Shown piece after piece: positions 1-10,649 of a DNA stretch of 64,000 bases. This stretch comes from Pandoraea bronchicola (GTDB taxonomy: Bacteria > Pseudomonadota > Gammaproteobacteria > Burkholderiales > Burkholderiaceae), in the NCBI RefSeq assembly GCF_902459805.1, contig NZ_CABPST010000006.1, positions 1-64,000 on the forward strand, in the 5' to 3' direction. Below the pieces are notes generated by a model. It was not told the DNA's origin and did not search any database. It was given only the letters and a program-made list of their open reading frames with translations. The translations under genes were made by a program, and so were the position numbers. Numbering within the stretch: position 1 is the stretch's first letter; every line of letters starts with the position of its first letter.

Positions 1-73
1 AGGACCGTGAAACGACTCCACGCCGATGATAGTGCGGATACCCGTGTGAAAGTAGGTAATCGTCAGGCTCCCC
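1..73 (+). rRNA. 5S ribosomal RNA, 3' part (5' end outside window)
   Basis: The first bases match the conserved 3' portion of Burkholderiales 5S rRNA, including the segment GTGAAAGTAGGTAATCGTCA and the CAGGCTCCCC end. The gene enters from the left edge, so the rest of the rRNA operon (16S, 23S) should lie upstream, outside the window. The exact last base is estimated from the start of the terminator stem. Confidence 0.92.
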
Positions 74-74
74 T

Positions 75-111
75 AAAAACCCCTTGCTACAACGCGTAGC
101 AAGGGGTTTTT
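75..111 (+). terminator. Rho-independent terminator of the rRNA operon
   Basis: A perfect inverted repeat, CCCCTTGCTAC / GTAGCAAGGGG, separated by a five-base loop and flanked by A5 and T5 runs, begins directly after the 5S rRNA. This is the expected end of the rrn transcript. Confidence 0.93.
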
Positions 112-119
112 GCTTTGTG

Positions 120-780
120 GCTCCCCGTTTCTCCCGCAACCGGGGGTAATGCCGGCGCGCTGACTAAGACCGGCGTGGTGATGATGCTAGCCGGCCCGAT
201 TTAGTACGGATCTCGGCAGAGGTAATCAGCCCATCGGCTATCGGTTCGGACCGCGCTGCCGCAAGCGCCCCTTTCCTGCCAGAAGATCTCAGATCCATCG
301 ACCGCTGGGCATCGATTCGGATCGTGCCACGACCGTAGATCCTGATCGCCGCTCTCAAGTGCATCAGGCTTTGATTCGTAGCGTGAGCCAATCTCCGTCT
401 CAATAACGCCAACCAAACGCTGATTCGCGGCGCGCTGATCCTGCCTGACCACACTTAGCGCGGAGCGTCTGATGACTGGATGCCGCGAGAGACATGCAGT
501 GCTCGCGCTCTCGGCAGGAGTCTCAATGGGCGCACATGTCCAACGGGCGCGCGGATCACAACACCGAAAAACTCGCTCTGGATTTGGTCCGGAAAACCCA
601 AGCAGATCACGGGGCCGTGAATCTCTAGACACCTTTGGCACGAAAAAACCAGTCAGGTCACATACGCCACGAAGGAGGGTCATCGGCCTCGATCGGGCTG
701 ATGGAAAACGAGGTAAATGTCATTACGGATGCTTGTATGAACGAGCTGAAAGGAGTGTTGCAGCGTTTACCACTCACTCA
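120..780. other. Gene-poor stretch after the rRNA operon
   Basis: No open reading frame here has a convincing ribosome binding site, conserved motif or the codon pattern of its neighbours. The stretch may be degraded sequence of an old gene, but I could not recognise which. It lies between the rrn terminator and the tandem repeat. Confidence 0.5.
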
Positions 781-782
781 AA

Positions 783-938
783 ACGCACCCCAACGTGCAC
801 CCAACGTGCACCCAACGCCGCACTCAACACGCACTCAACGCGCACTCAACACGCACCGAACACGCACCGAACACGCACCGAACACGCACCGAACACGCAC
901 CGAACACGCACCGAACACGCACCGAACACGCGCCCAAC
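783..938. repeat. 11-bp tandem repeat array
   Basis: Seven perfect head-to-tail copies of ACGCACCGAAC occupy 851-927. They are flanked by degenerate copies with the same 11-base spacing (GTGCACCCAAC, CGCACTCAACA types) from about 783 and by a variant copy at 928-938 that runs into a terminator stem. The array is non-coding on present evidence. Copy number of such arrays commonly differs between strains. Confidence 0.9.
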
Positions 939-977
939 AAAAAAGCGCTGCCCAGGCGGACAGCGCTTTTTTGTTGG
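934..977 (-). terminator. Terminator of the minus-strand ABC transporter/peroxidase operon
   Basis: A perfect 17-bp inverted repeat (CCAACAAAAAAGCGCTG and its complement) with a ten-base loop lies 52 bases after the last stop codon of the operon that ends at 1029. The GC core (AGCGCTG) with A and T tracts on both sides allows it to work in both directions. Confidence 0.9.
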
Positions 978-1028
978 TGTTGCGTCGGGACGTTCAAGGC
1001 ACACGCCAACGCATTTCCTAACCCGGTT

Positions 1029-1628
1029 TCAGGTGACGGCTACCGTTTCCGGAAACACCGGCTCACCGAGATTGAGCATCAGACGGTTCGCCCACGCGAA
1101 GATCGCGATGGAGTGAATCAGGTCCAGAATCTCAGCGTCGGTCAGACCCACGTCACGAAGTGCCTGCAATTGCTCCGGACGCACGTCGCCTGGCTGCTCC
1201 GTCAGTGCAATCGAGAACTGGGAGATGGCCCTCTCACGGTCCGTCGTGCCTGCAGTGCGCGGGTCGTCGAAGACTTCGCGGATCACATCGTTGCGCTTGG
1301 CCAACTGCTCGAACCGCTGTGCATGCACCGACGCGCAGTACACGCATCCATTGATACGCGAGACAACCGTCGTCGACAGCTCTCGCTCTGCACGCGGCAT
1401 GCCGCCCGGCGCGTACATGATCGCATTGAACGCTGCCGAACGTTGACGAAGGATCTCTGGCTGATGCACGAGGAAGAGGTAGTAATCCGATGTCTTGGCC
1501 TTCGGGTGGCTCTCTTCCAACACCGCCACCTGCTCCGGTGTTGCCTTATCAAGTTCCACAACATCGAGCCACGCATCCCAGTCGAGCGACTCGTTGGTAA
1601 ATCCATGCGAACGGATGATGTCGCTCAT
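1029..1628 (-). CDS. AhpD-like peroxidase-related protein (carboxymuconolactone decarboxylase fold)
   Basis: The 199-residue protein has the AhpD/CMD core with the redox motif CVYCASVH (Cys95, Cys98, His102), the arrangement used by alkylhydroperoxidases of this fold. The motif is followed by a long helical segment, as usual. The length fits the 'uncharacterised peroxidase-related enzyme' branch. It is the last gene of the minus-strand operon and its ATG overlaps the stop of the preceding CMD gene (ATGA). From memory, paired genes of this type (Avi_7169/Avi_7170 families) travel with peptide-type ABC transporters and monooxygenases. A role in detoxifying peroxide made by the operon's oxygenase is inference. 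Confidence 0.85.
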   Translation of the reverse strand: MSDIIRSHGFTNESLDWDAWLDVVELDKATPEQVAVLEESHPKAKTSDYYLFLVHQPEILRQRSAAFNAIMYAPGGMPRAERELSTTVVSRINGCVYCASVHAQRFEQLAKRNDVIREVFDDPRTAGTTDRERAISQFSIALTEQPGDVRPEQLQALRDVGLTDAEILDLIHSIAIFAWANRLMLNLGEPVFPETVAVT

Positions 1629-2161
1629 GCTGTCGTCTCCTGGGGCGTGAGTTGTTTGAGCGCCTGCAGTCCCGCGACCAGACGCGTCTGATACGACAGG
1701 AACGCAATCAATTGCGCCAGGGCGACGACTGCGGGCGTCGTCAGTCCGGCCGCCGGCAGCTTCAGCAAAGCGGCCTTGTCTCCCGCCACCGGATTCTCGA
1801 TGAGCGTGCGGGTGAACGTCAGGATCGCGCGCAGACGCGTGTCGGTCACATCGTCCGGCTGACCGGATTCGGCTGCCCGCAACTGCCCGGCGTCGACAGC
1901 GTGCTTGGCCAGCTCGGCGCGGTAATGTGCCGCAAGCGACGGCGAGGGCGTCAGACGGCTCGCATACAGCGCGACGAGCAGACGCTCCACCAGCGAAATG
2001 CCCTCAAGTGCCGGGGCGAACAGCCCTTCGTAGCTGCCCTGCGTCGCCACTGCGACTTTATCGCGTGCGTGACGCAACGTATGCGTAGCCGTTCCGGGTG
2101 TCAGACCGGCGACGCGATCCACCAGATCGTCATCGATGTCGTATGGGGTATTGGCGGTCAT
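1625..2161 (-). CDS. CMD-domain protein, Avi_7170-like
   Basis: The start MTANTPYD at 2161 is chosen because its ATG overlaps the upstream stop (ATGA) in a tightly packed operon; a longer frame exists but lies inside the upstream gene. The 178-residue, mostly helical protein has the organisation of a carboxymuconolactone-decarboxylase-like protein but lacks the CxxC pair of its neighbour, so it is unlikely to be a redox enzyme by itself. It may form a mixed assembly with the downstream AhpD-like protein; that is inference. Family assignment is from general resemblance and context. Confidence 0.75.
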   Translation of the reverse strand: MTANTPYDIDDDLVDRVAGLTPGTATHTLRHARDKVAVATQGSYEGLFAPALEGISLVERLLVALYASRLTPSPSLAAHYRAELAKHAVDAGQLRAAESGQPDDVTDTRLRAILTFTRTLIENPVAGDKAALLKLPAAGLTTPAVVALAQLIAFLSYQTRLVAGLQALKQLTPQETTA

Positions 2162-3504
2162 GATTGTCCTTGTGATTGGGCGCGCTGGGCCACCGCCTGC
2201 GCGAGGAATGTCTGCACTGCCGTCCACGAACGCTCGTCCGCAAGGGCATTGGCGTATGGCTCGCCGCCGCCGGTGCTGATCTTTCCGGAGACCGGATGCG
2301 CGTAGACGAGCTGCGTCGTCGGCACATACGGGAACACGATAGCGTGCCCCGCGTGGTCGAAATCCAGATGCTCGACCGGGTATGGATGCGCATGCGCAGC
2401 GAGCCGTTCCGTCACCATCCGTGAGTAGCGGCTCGACGGCCATGAGCCATCGTCTTGCGCCGAGAGCAGCATGACCGGGCCGCGAATCTTTTCCACGGGG
2501 ATACGAGCGCGCTCGACGGCCTCGGGATCGTCCAGCGCAGTCAGCATCGCTTTCGCATGCCGGTGCGGCGGCGGGCCTTCATCGAACGGTGCCCACGATG
2601 CGGTCCGGTTGTTCTCCCAGATATGCGGCAACGGTTTGCCGTCGAGCAACCACGTCGGGCCCTCGCGTCCGATGGCCGGATCGCAGGCGTTTTGCGCACT
2701 GTGAATCAACGCGCTCGGCACGTAGCCGATGACGGCAGAGACGGCGCTCGGATACACGGCGCCGAGCAGCAGCACCAACTCGCCGCCACGCGATTGCCCC
2801 GAGAGCGCCACAAAGTCATGCGCCGGCTTCACCGTGCGGCGCAACCAGTCCATGCCCTTCGCGAAGTACTCGAGTGGGGTATTGGAGATGAAGTCGGGCA
2901 GCCCCGGTCCCTTGAAGTACCCAAGCGCGAAGGCGGCGTAACCGTGCGACGCGTACAGCGCGGCGCGCGGCTCGTTGATACCGCCGCCCGAGCCGTTGAG
3001 GATCATCACGGCCGGATAGGGACCGTCGCCGGGCGGCAGGTACAGCGTGCCGACGAGTCCGTCTTCGCGCACCTCACGTCGCGTCACCCCGTCGGCGGCG
3101 AGTCGCTGCGTGAACGATACGAAGGACGACGTCGCGACGTTTTCCCCTTCCTGTTGCGCAGAATGACCCGCTTGCGCGACAACCGTCGTGACGAGCGGCG
3201 CCATGACTGGCTGCGGAAACACATCGCGGCTCTTGCCGTCTTCCGGCACCTGCGACCAGATCAGGCCCATCGCCGATACACCGTGATAACTGCCACTGAC
3301 CGGTGCGTCGCGCGACGCGTCGACAACGCCGTCGGCGTCGGCGACGAACGTGGCTTCGGCATGCCAGACCACGCCGCCCGCCCGCGCGGTGCGGGCGGTG
3401 AGCGTCACGTGTGCGCCAGGCGCCGCGCCGCGCACCACGAGGTGGCGCGGCACGTCGATCAGCGCGTCGGCCGGGGTTGCCGTGAGAATGAGCGATGACG
3501 TCAT
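2158..3504 (-). CDS. Acyl-CoA thioesterase / BAAT-family alpha/beta hydrolase
   Basis: The 448-residue protein has an N-terminal beta-sandwich of about 120 residues followed by an alpha/beta hydrolase domain, the two-part layout of bile-acid-CoA:amino-acid N-acyltransferase and acyl-CoA thioesterases. The oxyanion region NGSGGG, the nucleophile elbow SGQSRGG, an acid region SAQDDGSW and a late FDHAGH histidine are all present. Serine replaces the cysteine of mammalian BAAT, favouring hydrolysis over amino-acid transfer. It sits between the binding protein gene (16-bp gap) and the CMD gene (4-bp overlap). It probably cleaves a thioester or ester produced by the pathway; the substrate is unknown. 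Confidence 0.82.
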   Translation of the reverse strand: MTSSLILTATPADALIDVPRHLVVRGAAPGAHVTLTARTARAGGVVWHAEATFVADADGVVDASRDAPVSGSYHGVSAMGLIWSQVPEDGKSRDVFPQPVMAPLVTTVVAQAGHSAQQEGENVATSSFVSFTQRLAADGVTRREVREDGLVGTLYLPPGDGPYPAVMILNGSGGGINEPRAALYASHGYAAFALGYFKGPGLPDFISNTPLEYFAKGMDWLRRTVKPAHDFVALSGQSRGGELVLLLGAVYPSAVSAVIGYVPSALIHSAQNACDPAIGREGPTWLLDGKPLPHIWENNRTASWAPFDEGPPPHRHAKAMLTALDDPEAVERARIPVEKIRGPVMLLSAQDDGSWPSSRYSRMVTERLAAHAHPYPVEHLDFDHAGHAIVFPYVPTTQLVYAHPVSGKISTGGGEPYANALADERSWTAVQTFLAQAVAQRAQSQGQS

Positions 3505-3520
3505 AACGCGGCGGGCCGGC

Positions 3521-5089
3521 TTACTTGGCAGCCTTGGTCACTTGCATCGCAACGGTGCGATCGCTCGTGAACGGCGTGACCTTCAGGCCCTTACGCGCGG
3601 CCCAGATGTTCTGGTAGTGGTACAGCGGAATCGTGCCCACGTCGTCCGTCTCGACCTTGACCGACTGACGCAGGATCGCTTCACGCTTGCCTTCGTCGAA
3701 CTCGGCGGTCGACGCATCGAGCGCCTTGTCGATGGCCGGATTGCTGTAGTGCCCCCAGTTCGAGGCGCCGAGGCCCTTCTTGGCATCTACCGTCGCCAGC
3801 ACGTTCACCAGCGCGTAGCTGGCTTCGCCCGTACCGTTACCCCACGCGAGCATCGACATGGCGTATTCGTTCTTGTTCGCGCGACCCGAGTACACCGCCC
3901 AAGGCACCACTTCCACTTGCGTCTTCACGCCGATACGCGTCCAGAATTGCGCCACGGCCTGTGCGGTCTCAGGACCTTGCGGATAGCGGTCGTTCGGCAC
4001 ATGCATCGTCAGCTTGAAGCCTTCCGGGAAACCGGCTTCGGCGAGCAGCTTCTTGGCCTGTGCGGCGTCGAACGGAATGTCCTTCACTTCCGGGTTATAG
4101 CCGAACGTGTCCTTCGGCATCCATTGGTTGGCCACGCTGGCCGTGCCTTGCATGATGCGCGTGACGATCGCCTCGCGGTTGATGGCGAGCGAGAGCGCAC
4201 GGCGCACGCGCACGTCGAGCAGCGGATTCTTCGCGAGCGGCTTGCCGGCGTTATCGGTGATGTACTGATTCGACCCTTCACGGAAGGTCGGTTGCAGCAG
4301 CATCACGCGCAGCCCAGGGTACGGAAACACCGTCACGTTCGGCGCCTTCTTCAGACGCGGAATGTCCGAGGCCGACACCTTGTCGATCACGTCCACATCG
4401 CCCGCGAGCAGGGCTGCCGTGCGGGCGGCACCGTTGTTGATGTATCGGTAATCGACCTTTTCCCACTCCGACTTGCCCGCCCAGTAATTGTCGTTACGCA
4501 CCATCTCCACTCGGTCGCCCGGCGTGTAGGAGACATACTTGAACGGCCCTGTGCCGACCATGGCGCGTCCGGCGTTGTAGTCGTCGGTGTTCGACTTCTC
4601 GCCAACGTGCTTGCTAACGATGTGCACCGAGGCGAGGTTGAGCGGCAGATCCGGATTCGGAATCTTGGTCTTGACGACGAGCGTGAGCGGGTCCGGCGCA
4701 CTCATCGTGTCGACGGTGCGCAGGTAGCCCGCGAACGTGGCCACGCTGCCCGGCACGTTACGTGCGCGCTGATACGAATAGATGACGTCGGCGGCGGTGA
4801 AGGGCTGACCGTCGTGCCACTTCACATTCGGGCGCAGCTTGAATTCCCATGTCTTGGCGTCGAGGGCCTTCCACGACACGGCCAGCCCCGGTTGCAGCTT
4901 GTTCCACTTGTTCTCGACGAGCAGATCCCAGAAATGCAGATCGACCGAACGGTCGCCCGCATGGTTGTTGAGTTGCGGGTCGAGCGACGACAGCGGGTCG
5001 GCAAAGGCGATGCGCAGCGTCTGGGCGGAAGCGGCCGCGCTCGTGACGAGCAGTGCAGCAGCCAGCGAGGACAACAAGAAGCGTTTCAT
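3521..5089 (-). CDS. ABC transporter periplasmic substrate-binding protein (peptide/nickel type, SBP_bac_5)
   Basis: The 522-residue start at 5089 gives a clear Sec signal peptide (MKRFLLSSL..., cleavage expected after ASA near residue 22). A longer in-frame extension is rejected because it has no signal character. The mature protein has hallmarks of cluster C (OppA/DppA) binding proteins, such as WEFKLRPNVKWHDGQPFTAADV and a C-terminal part with long helices and tryptophans. It is encoded after the two ATPases (80-bp gap) and before the thioesterase. The ligand cannot be read from sequence; the oxidative genes around it suggest a small organic acid or amide rather than a peptide, which is inference. 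Confidence 0.93.
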   Translation of the reverse strand: MKRFLLSSLAAALLVTSAAASAQTLRIAFADPLSSLDPQLNNHAGDRSVDLHFWDLLVENKWNKLQPGLAVSWKALDAKTWEFKLRPNVKWHDGQPFTAADVIYSYQRARNVPGSVATFAGYLRTVDTMSAPDPLTLVVKTKIPNPDLPLNLASVHIVSKHVGEKSNTDDYNAGRAMVGTGPFKYVSYTPGDRVEMVRNDNYWAGKSEWEKVDYRYINNGAARTAALLAGDVDVIDKVSASDIPRLKKAPNVTVFPYPGLRVMLLQPTFREGSNQYITDNAGKPLAKNPLLDVRVRRALSLAINREAIVTRIMQGTASVANQWMPKDTFGYNPEVKDIPFDAAQAKKLLAEAGFPEGFKLTMHVPNDRYPQGPETAQAVAQFWTRIGVKTQVEVVPWAVYSGRANKNEYAMSMLAWGNGTGEASYALVNVLATVDAKKGLGASNWGHYSNPAIDKALDASTAEFDEGKREAILRQSVKVETDDVGTIPLYHYQNIWAARKGLKVTPFTSDRTVAMQVTKAAK

Positions 5090-5169
5090 TATTGGCAATC
5101 CTGGTCGTTGATGTTGAAGAGAAGAGGCGGACGCCGCCGTGAGTGACGACGGCCGCGTCTGCGGGCATA

Positions 5170-6236
5170 TCAGGTGTCGTTCAGGTGACACGCACTCACA
5201 TGATTGATGGCCACGCCGCGAAGCGTCGGCACCTCCGTGCGGCAACGCGGCATGGCGTGCGGACATCGCGGATGGAAGTGGCAACCGCCCGGCGGCGCAA
5301 TGGGGCTTGGAATCTCGCCACGTATGGCGGAAAAGGTCTTGTGACGCACGTCGATGCGCGGAATCTCGGCAAGCAGCGCCTGCGTGTACGGATGATTCGG
5401 ACGACGGAAGACTTCCTCGACGGGCGCACTCTCCACGATACGGCCGAGATACATGATGACCACGCGATCGGACAAGTGCTCGACCACGCCGAGGTCATGA
5501 CTGATGAACACATACGTCAGGCGCAGTTGTTCACGCAGATCCATGAACAGATTGAGAATCTGCGCCTGGATCGAGACGTCGAGCGCGGCCACCGCTTCGT
5601 CGCACACCAGCAGGTCGGGGGAGACGGCCAGCGCGCGGGCGATACCGATGCGCTGGCGCTGTCCGCCGCTGAACTGGTGCGGATAGCGATGGCGCAGCGC
5701 CGGATCGAGCCCGGCGCGCTGCAATTGGGCGCTCACGTAGTCGTCGAAGCCCGCCCGGTCGGTCAGGCCATGCACGAGCGCGCCTTCACCGACAATGCGG
5801 TCGACGCGCAGACGCGGATTCAGGCTTGCGTATGGGTCCTGAAAGATCATCTGGATCTTCAGGCGCGCGTCGCGTTGTTCCTGTGCCGAGAGCGACTCGG
5901 CGGGACGGCCATGAATCTGCACCTCACCCGACGACGGTTTGAGCAAGCCTGCGAGCATGCGTCCGAGGGTGGACTTGCCGCAGCCCGACTCACCCACGAG
6001 ACCCACGACCTCGCCCGGCTTGACGACGAGATCGACGTGATCGACCGCGCGCACGACGGCCGGCGGATGCGCGAGCCCGACGCGCTCGAGCAGGCGTGAG
6101 GCCGGGCCGGCGTGTCGTTCGCCAAAGCGCTTGCTCACGCCGCGCAACGCCACGATGGGCGCGGGCAGCGTGGCGCTCGGGCTGCTCGATTTGCCGTAGC
6201 CGGGGCTGACGGTCTGGCTTTGCGGCAGCGGCGTGT

Positions 6237-6240
<4 letters not shown>
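5170..6240 (-). CDS. ABC transporter ATP-binding protein, DppF-like
   Basis: The 356-residue protein has Walker [10 protein letters not shown], a Q-loop [11 protein letters not shown], signature [12 protein letters not shown] and Walker [13 protein letters not shown], followed by the C-terminal oligopeptide-transporter extension with cysteines (CHFHPRCP). In Walker B the usual CDEP is CDEA, a mild variation; the catalytic Glu is kept. The ATG at 6240 overlaps the preceding stop (ATGA), deciding the start. It energises import together with the DppD-like protein at the inner face of the membrane. Confidence 0.93.
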
Positions 6241-7240
<1,000 letters not shown>

Positions 7241-7244
<4 letters not shown>

Positions 7245-8185
7245 TTCTGCAACCTTGGATTGAACACATCGCGCAGGCGGTCGCCCACGAGATTGATGGC
7301 GACGACCGTGACGAGCAGCGCGAGGCCCGGATACAGGCTGATCCAGTACTCGCCGGAGAGCATCGTCTGATAACCGTTGGCAATGAGCAGGCCGAGCGAC
7401 GGCTCTGTCACCGGTACGCCGAGGCCGAGGAACGACAGTGTGGCTTCGAGCGTGATGGCGCGTGCGACTTGCAACGAGCCCACGACGATCAGCGGCGGCA
7501 GGCAGTTCGGCAGGATATGACCGAGGACGATGCGCCAGTTCGGTATGGCCTGGCAGCGTGCGGCTTCCACATACTCGCGGCGCGACTCCACGAGCGCTTG
7601 CCCGCGCGCTGTGCGGGCGAAATAGGCCCACTCCAGCACGACGAGTGTGAGCACCACGTTTCCGATGCCTTTGCCCACATAGGCCAGAATCATCAATGCC
7701 ACGAGAATCGACGGGAACGACAGCAGCAAATCGACCAGACGCATGATGGCGGCGTCGACGCGTCCGCCGGCGTAAGCGGCGACCAGTCCGAGAATGGTGC
7801 CGAGAATGCCTGCGATGAGTGCGGAGCCGACACCGACGCCCAGACTGATACGCAGCCCGTAGATGATGCCCGAGAGCAAGTCGCGGCCCTGGCCATCGGT
7901 GCCGAGCCAGTACGTATAGGTGGCGGCGCCGTTGGCCGTGGCGGGCGGCAGACGCGCGTCCATCACGTCGAGCTGCATGAGGTCATACGGATTCTGCGGC
8001 GTGATCCAGGGCGCCGCCACTGCGGCAACGATCAGCACGACGAGCACGACAAGGCCAAGCACAGCGCTTTTCGAGCGGACGAACTCGCGCAGGCCCTGTT
8101 GCCACGGCGATTCGCGACGCATGGGCATCGGCTCCGGCGCGAGCGCCGGTGCGGGGTTGCTGTTGGGAGACAGATTGGACGGCAT
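7241..8185 (-). CDS. ABC transporter permease, DppC-like
   Basis: The 314-residue membrane protein starts at 8185, where its ATG shares one base with the upstream stop (TGATG). It has an N-terminal cytoplasmic stretch, a first membrane helix around residues 40-60 (VLGLVVLVVLIVAAVAAP), the DppC-type periplasmic region WLGTDGQGRD and five further helices, with the EAA coupling motif EAARCQAIPNWRIVLGHILPN. It forms the transmembrane channel with the DppB-like protein. Confidence 0.93.
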
Positions 8186-9159
8186 CAGGCAGCGGCCTCC
8201 ACGCGCACACGAGGATCGAGCCATTTGTAGAGCACGTCCACGATCAGGTTGAGCGATACGAACAGGCACACCACGACGATGAGATACGCCACGATCACGG
8301 GGCGGTCGAGCGAGTTGATGCTGTCGAGAATGAGCTTGCCGGCGCCTGGCCACGAGAACACGCTCTCCGTCACAACGGCAAACGCGATCGTCGAGCCGAA
8401 CTCGAGCCCGAGCACCGTCACGAGCGGAATCAGCGTATTGCGCAGCACGTGAACGAGCACGACGCGCAGCGGCGAAAGCCCCTTGGCGCGGGCGAACTTC
8501 ACGAAGTCCAGCGGCAGCACTTCGGACACGCCGGCGCGCGTCAGCCGCAGCACCAGTGAAATCTTGAAGAGCGCCAGATTGAGCGCGGGCAGAATCAGGT
8601 GACGCAGCCCGTCGATCGTCAGAAACGACCATTCCACACCGAACACACGCACCGTCTCGCCGCGGCCGCTCGCGGGCAGTACGCCCAGATGCACCGAGAA
8701 GAACATGATGAGCATGAGGCCGACCCAGAACGTCGGCAGCGAGAAGCCGACAATGCTGCCGGTCATCAGCAGCTTGGAGATCGGGTTGCGCGGGTACAGA
8801 CCCGCGAAGAGTCCCAGCGGAATGCCGATGAATACGGCCAGGATGAGTGCCGCGAAGGCCAGCTCCAGGGTGGCGGGCAGGCGTTGCAGAATCAACTGGA
8901 TGGCCGGCACGTTGTAGACGAAGCTGTTGCCCAGTTCGCCGTGCAGCGCACCGCCCAGGAATGACAGGTACTGGCGCCACAACGGCTGGTCGAGGCCGAG
9001 TTGCGCAATGATGCGCGCGCGGTCGACCTGATCGACGTCCTGTCCGATCAGGATGTCGACAGGATTGCCGATCGCATGCAGGCCGACAAACACGATCAGT
9101 GTCATCAGCCAGACCACGAAGACCGCTTGCAGCGCGCGGCGCAGAATCCAGGCGGTCAT
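8185..9159 (-). CDS. ABC transporter permease, DppB-like
   Basis: The 324-residue protein begins MTAWILRRAL and shows the DppB pattern: an N-terminal helix, a long periplasmic loop with GLDQPLWRQY and GELGNSF, then five membrane helices and the cytoplasmic EAA segment FARAKGLSPLRVVLVHVLRN. The start codon overlaps the upstream oxidoreductase stop (ATGA). It is the first transporter gene of the operon. Confidence 0.93.
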   Translation of the reverse strand: MTAWILRRALQAVFVVWLMTLIVFVGLHAIGNPVDILIGQDVDQVDRARIIAQLGLDQPLWRQYLSFLGGALHGELGNSFVYNVPAIQLILQRLPATLELAFAALILAVFIGIPLGLFAGLYPRNPISKLLMTGSIVGFSLPTFWVGLMLIMFFSVHLGVLPASGRGETVRVFGVEWSFLTIDGLRHLILPALNLALFKISLVLRLTRAGVSEVLPLDFVKFARAKGLSPLRVVLVHVLRNTLIPLVTVLGLEFGSTIAFAVVTESVFSWPGAGKLILDSINSLDRPVIVAYLIVVVCLFVSLNLIVDVLYKWLDPRVRVEAAA

Positions 9160-10649
9160 GCGAAGCGCTCCTCGCCCTTCGTGGCGGTCTCGCTATTCAG
9201 TGGGGGCGGCGGCGGGGCGGGCGTCCACTCGTCGCCATAGACTTCCGGCTCGGCGTATGTCTCCATGTTCGAGTAGTGGTGCTCGACGTCTTCACGGTAG
9301 AAGGTGCCTGCGAGCCCTTGTGCCAGACGCTTCGCGCCTTCGCTCACGGCCGGAATATCGCCCGAGACCGCGCCGTGCGACAGCGTGGCGGGTGCGCAGA
9401 AGCAATGAATGCGCTCCAGTCCGGGGCAATCGCCAGGTGTCTTCTCGAGGAATTCGAAGGCCGGACCGAGATCGGGCGAGTCGGACAGTTCAACGTCTTC
9501 ATCTCCCGCCGCAGGGGTGTAACGATCGCTCCACTTGCGCACGAATTTCGAGAAGGCGGCGAACTCCGGACGTCCTTCGATATCGATGCGAAAGCCCGTC
9601 GCGAAGACCAGGAAGTCGAGCACGAAGGTGCCCTTTGCCGTGCGCACATGCAGTTCGTCGCCGACCGGTGTGACGTCGAGAATCGGTGCGCCGAGGTTGA
9701 AGCGCGCGTTGTCGTGACGCGAGACGCGCAGCGTGCTGCCGCGCGGCGGCGGAACCTGTTGCACGTTGACGTAGTGACGGATGCGCCACTTCCATTCGTC
9801 CGGCAGGTTGATGTGGCCGTGCGTGAGGCCCGGGTTGCCCGCTCCCTTGCCCTTGTTGACGCGCGGAATATCGGCACGGCGAATGAGCAGGTCGACGCTG
9901 GCCGCACCGGCTTCGAGGGCGGTGGCGGCGCTGTCCATGGCGGACGCGCCCGCACCGATCACGCCGATGCGTTTGCCACGCAGCGTTGCATAGTCCATCA
10001 CGTCTGACGAATGCGCCCAGAAGCGACGTGGCAAGTCACGGGCGAATGCCGGTACGGTCGGGCCGCCGAGACCGTCGCGGCCGGTCGCGAGCACCACGTG
10101 TCGCGCATAGACCGTCTGGTCGCCATCGGGCGATGTGATCGAGAGCGAGACGAGACCGTCTGCCCCTCGAGGTATCACGGCGGTGATGCGGTGATCGTTA
10201 CGCACGTCGATGGCGAGCACGTCGCGATACCAGCGCAGGTAATCCATCCATTGCAGGCGGGGGATCTTGTCGAGGGCGTCCCACGCTTCGAGACCGAACT
10301 GGGCCTCGAACCAGGCGCGGAACGTGAGCGCGGGCAAGCCGAGCGCCGGCCCGGTGAGTTGCTTGGGCGAGCGCAGCGTTTCCATGCGCGCGGTGGTGGC
10401 CCACGGCCCCTCGAAGCCGCGCGGCGACTGATCGAAGATCACGGCGCCTACGCCGAGATGCGTAAGCGATGCGGCCGCGGCAAGACCGGCCATTCCGCCG
10501 CCGATGATGGCGACGTCGAGCACGGGCTGGCCGTTGTGCGTGCGCTCGGGCACCCAGTGCTTGGCGGGCAGTTCGAGCCAGGCGAGGTCCTGACGCAGGC
10601 GCGCTTCGAGCGCGGGCAGGCCGGTGGCGAGTGTCGGGGACTGGGTCAT
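9156..10649 (-). CDS. FAD/NAD(P)-dependent monooxygenase-like flavoprotein
   Basis: The 497-residue protein has a first Rossmann motif IIGGGMAGLAAA near residue 50 (FAD) and a second, VIGAGASAMDSAA, mid-protein (NAD(P)H), plus a late ATG motif (FATGFR). This two-dinucleotide layout is that of CzcO/Baeyer-Villiger-type flavin monooxygenases. About 45 residues precede the FAD motif. The ATG at 10649 overlaps the LysR stop (ATGA). It probably oxygenates the transported compound. Rhizobial and Klebsiella cassettes with similar ABC and CMD genes often carry a luciferase-type monooxygenase instead (from memory), so a flavin-monooxygenase version would be a variant. Confidence 0.82.
   Translation of the reverse strand: MTQSPTLATGLPALEARLRQDLAWLELPAKHWVPERTHNGQPVLDVAIIGGGMAGLAAAASLTHLGVGAVIFDQSPRGFEGPWATTARMETLRSPKQLTGPALGLPALTFRAWFEAQFGLEAWDALDKIPRLQWMDYLRWYRDVLAIDVRNDHRITAVIPRGADGLVSLSITSPDGDQTVYARHVVLATGRDGLGGPTVPAFARDLPRRFWAHSSDVMDYATLRGKRIGVIGAGASAMDSAATALEAGAASVDLLIRRADIPRVNKGKGAGNPGLTHGHINLPDEWKWRIRHYVNVQQVPPPRGSTLRVSRHDNARFNLGAPILDVTPVGDELHVRTAKGTFVLDFLVFATGFRIDIEGRPEFAAFSKFVRKWSDRYTPAAGDEDVELSDSPDLGPAFEFLEKTPGDCPGLERIHCFCAPATLSHGAVSGDIPAVSEGAKRLAQGLAGTFYREDVEHHYSNMETYAEPEVYGDEWTPAPPPPPLNSETATKGEERFA

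Noticed and set aside
201-683. 160-residue minus-strand frame after the rRNA operon
   Set aside because: No ribosome binding site, motif or neighbour-like composition; other frames in the same stretch look equally arbitrary.
783-938. Tandem array considered as a CRISPR
   Set aside because: Units are 11 bp, contiguous and without spacers; no cas genes in the window.
3350-5146. 598-residue frame opposite the substrate-binding protein gene
   Set aside because: No signal or motif; arginine-rich composition; the minus-strand gene has a signal peptide and family motifs.
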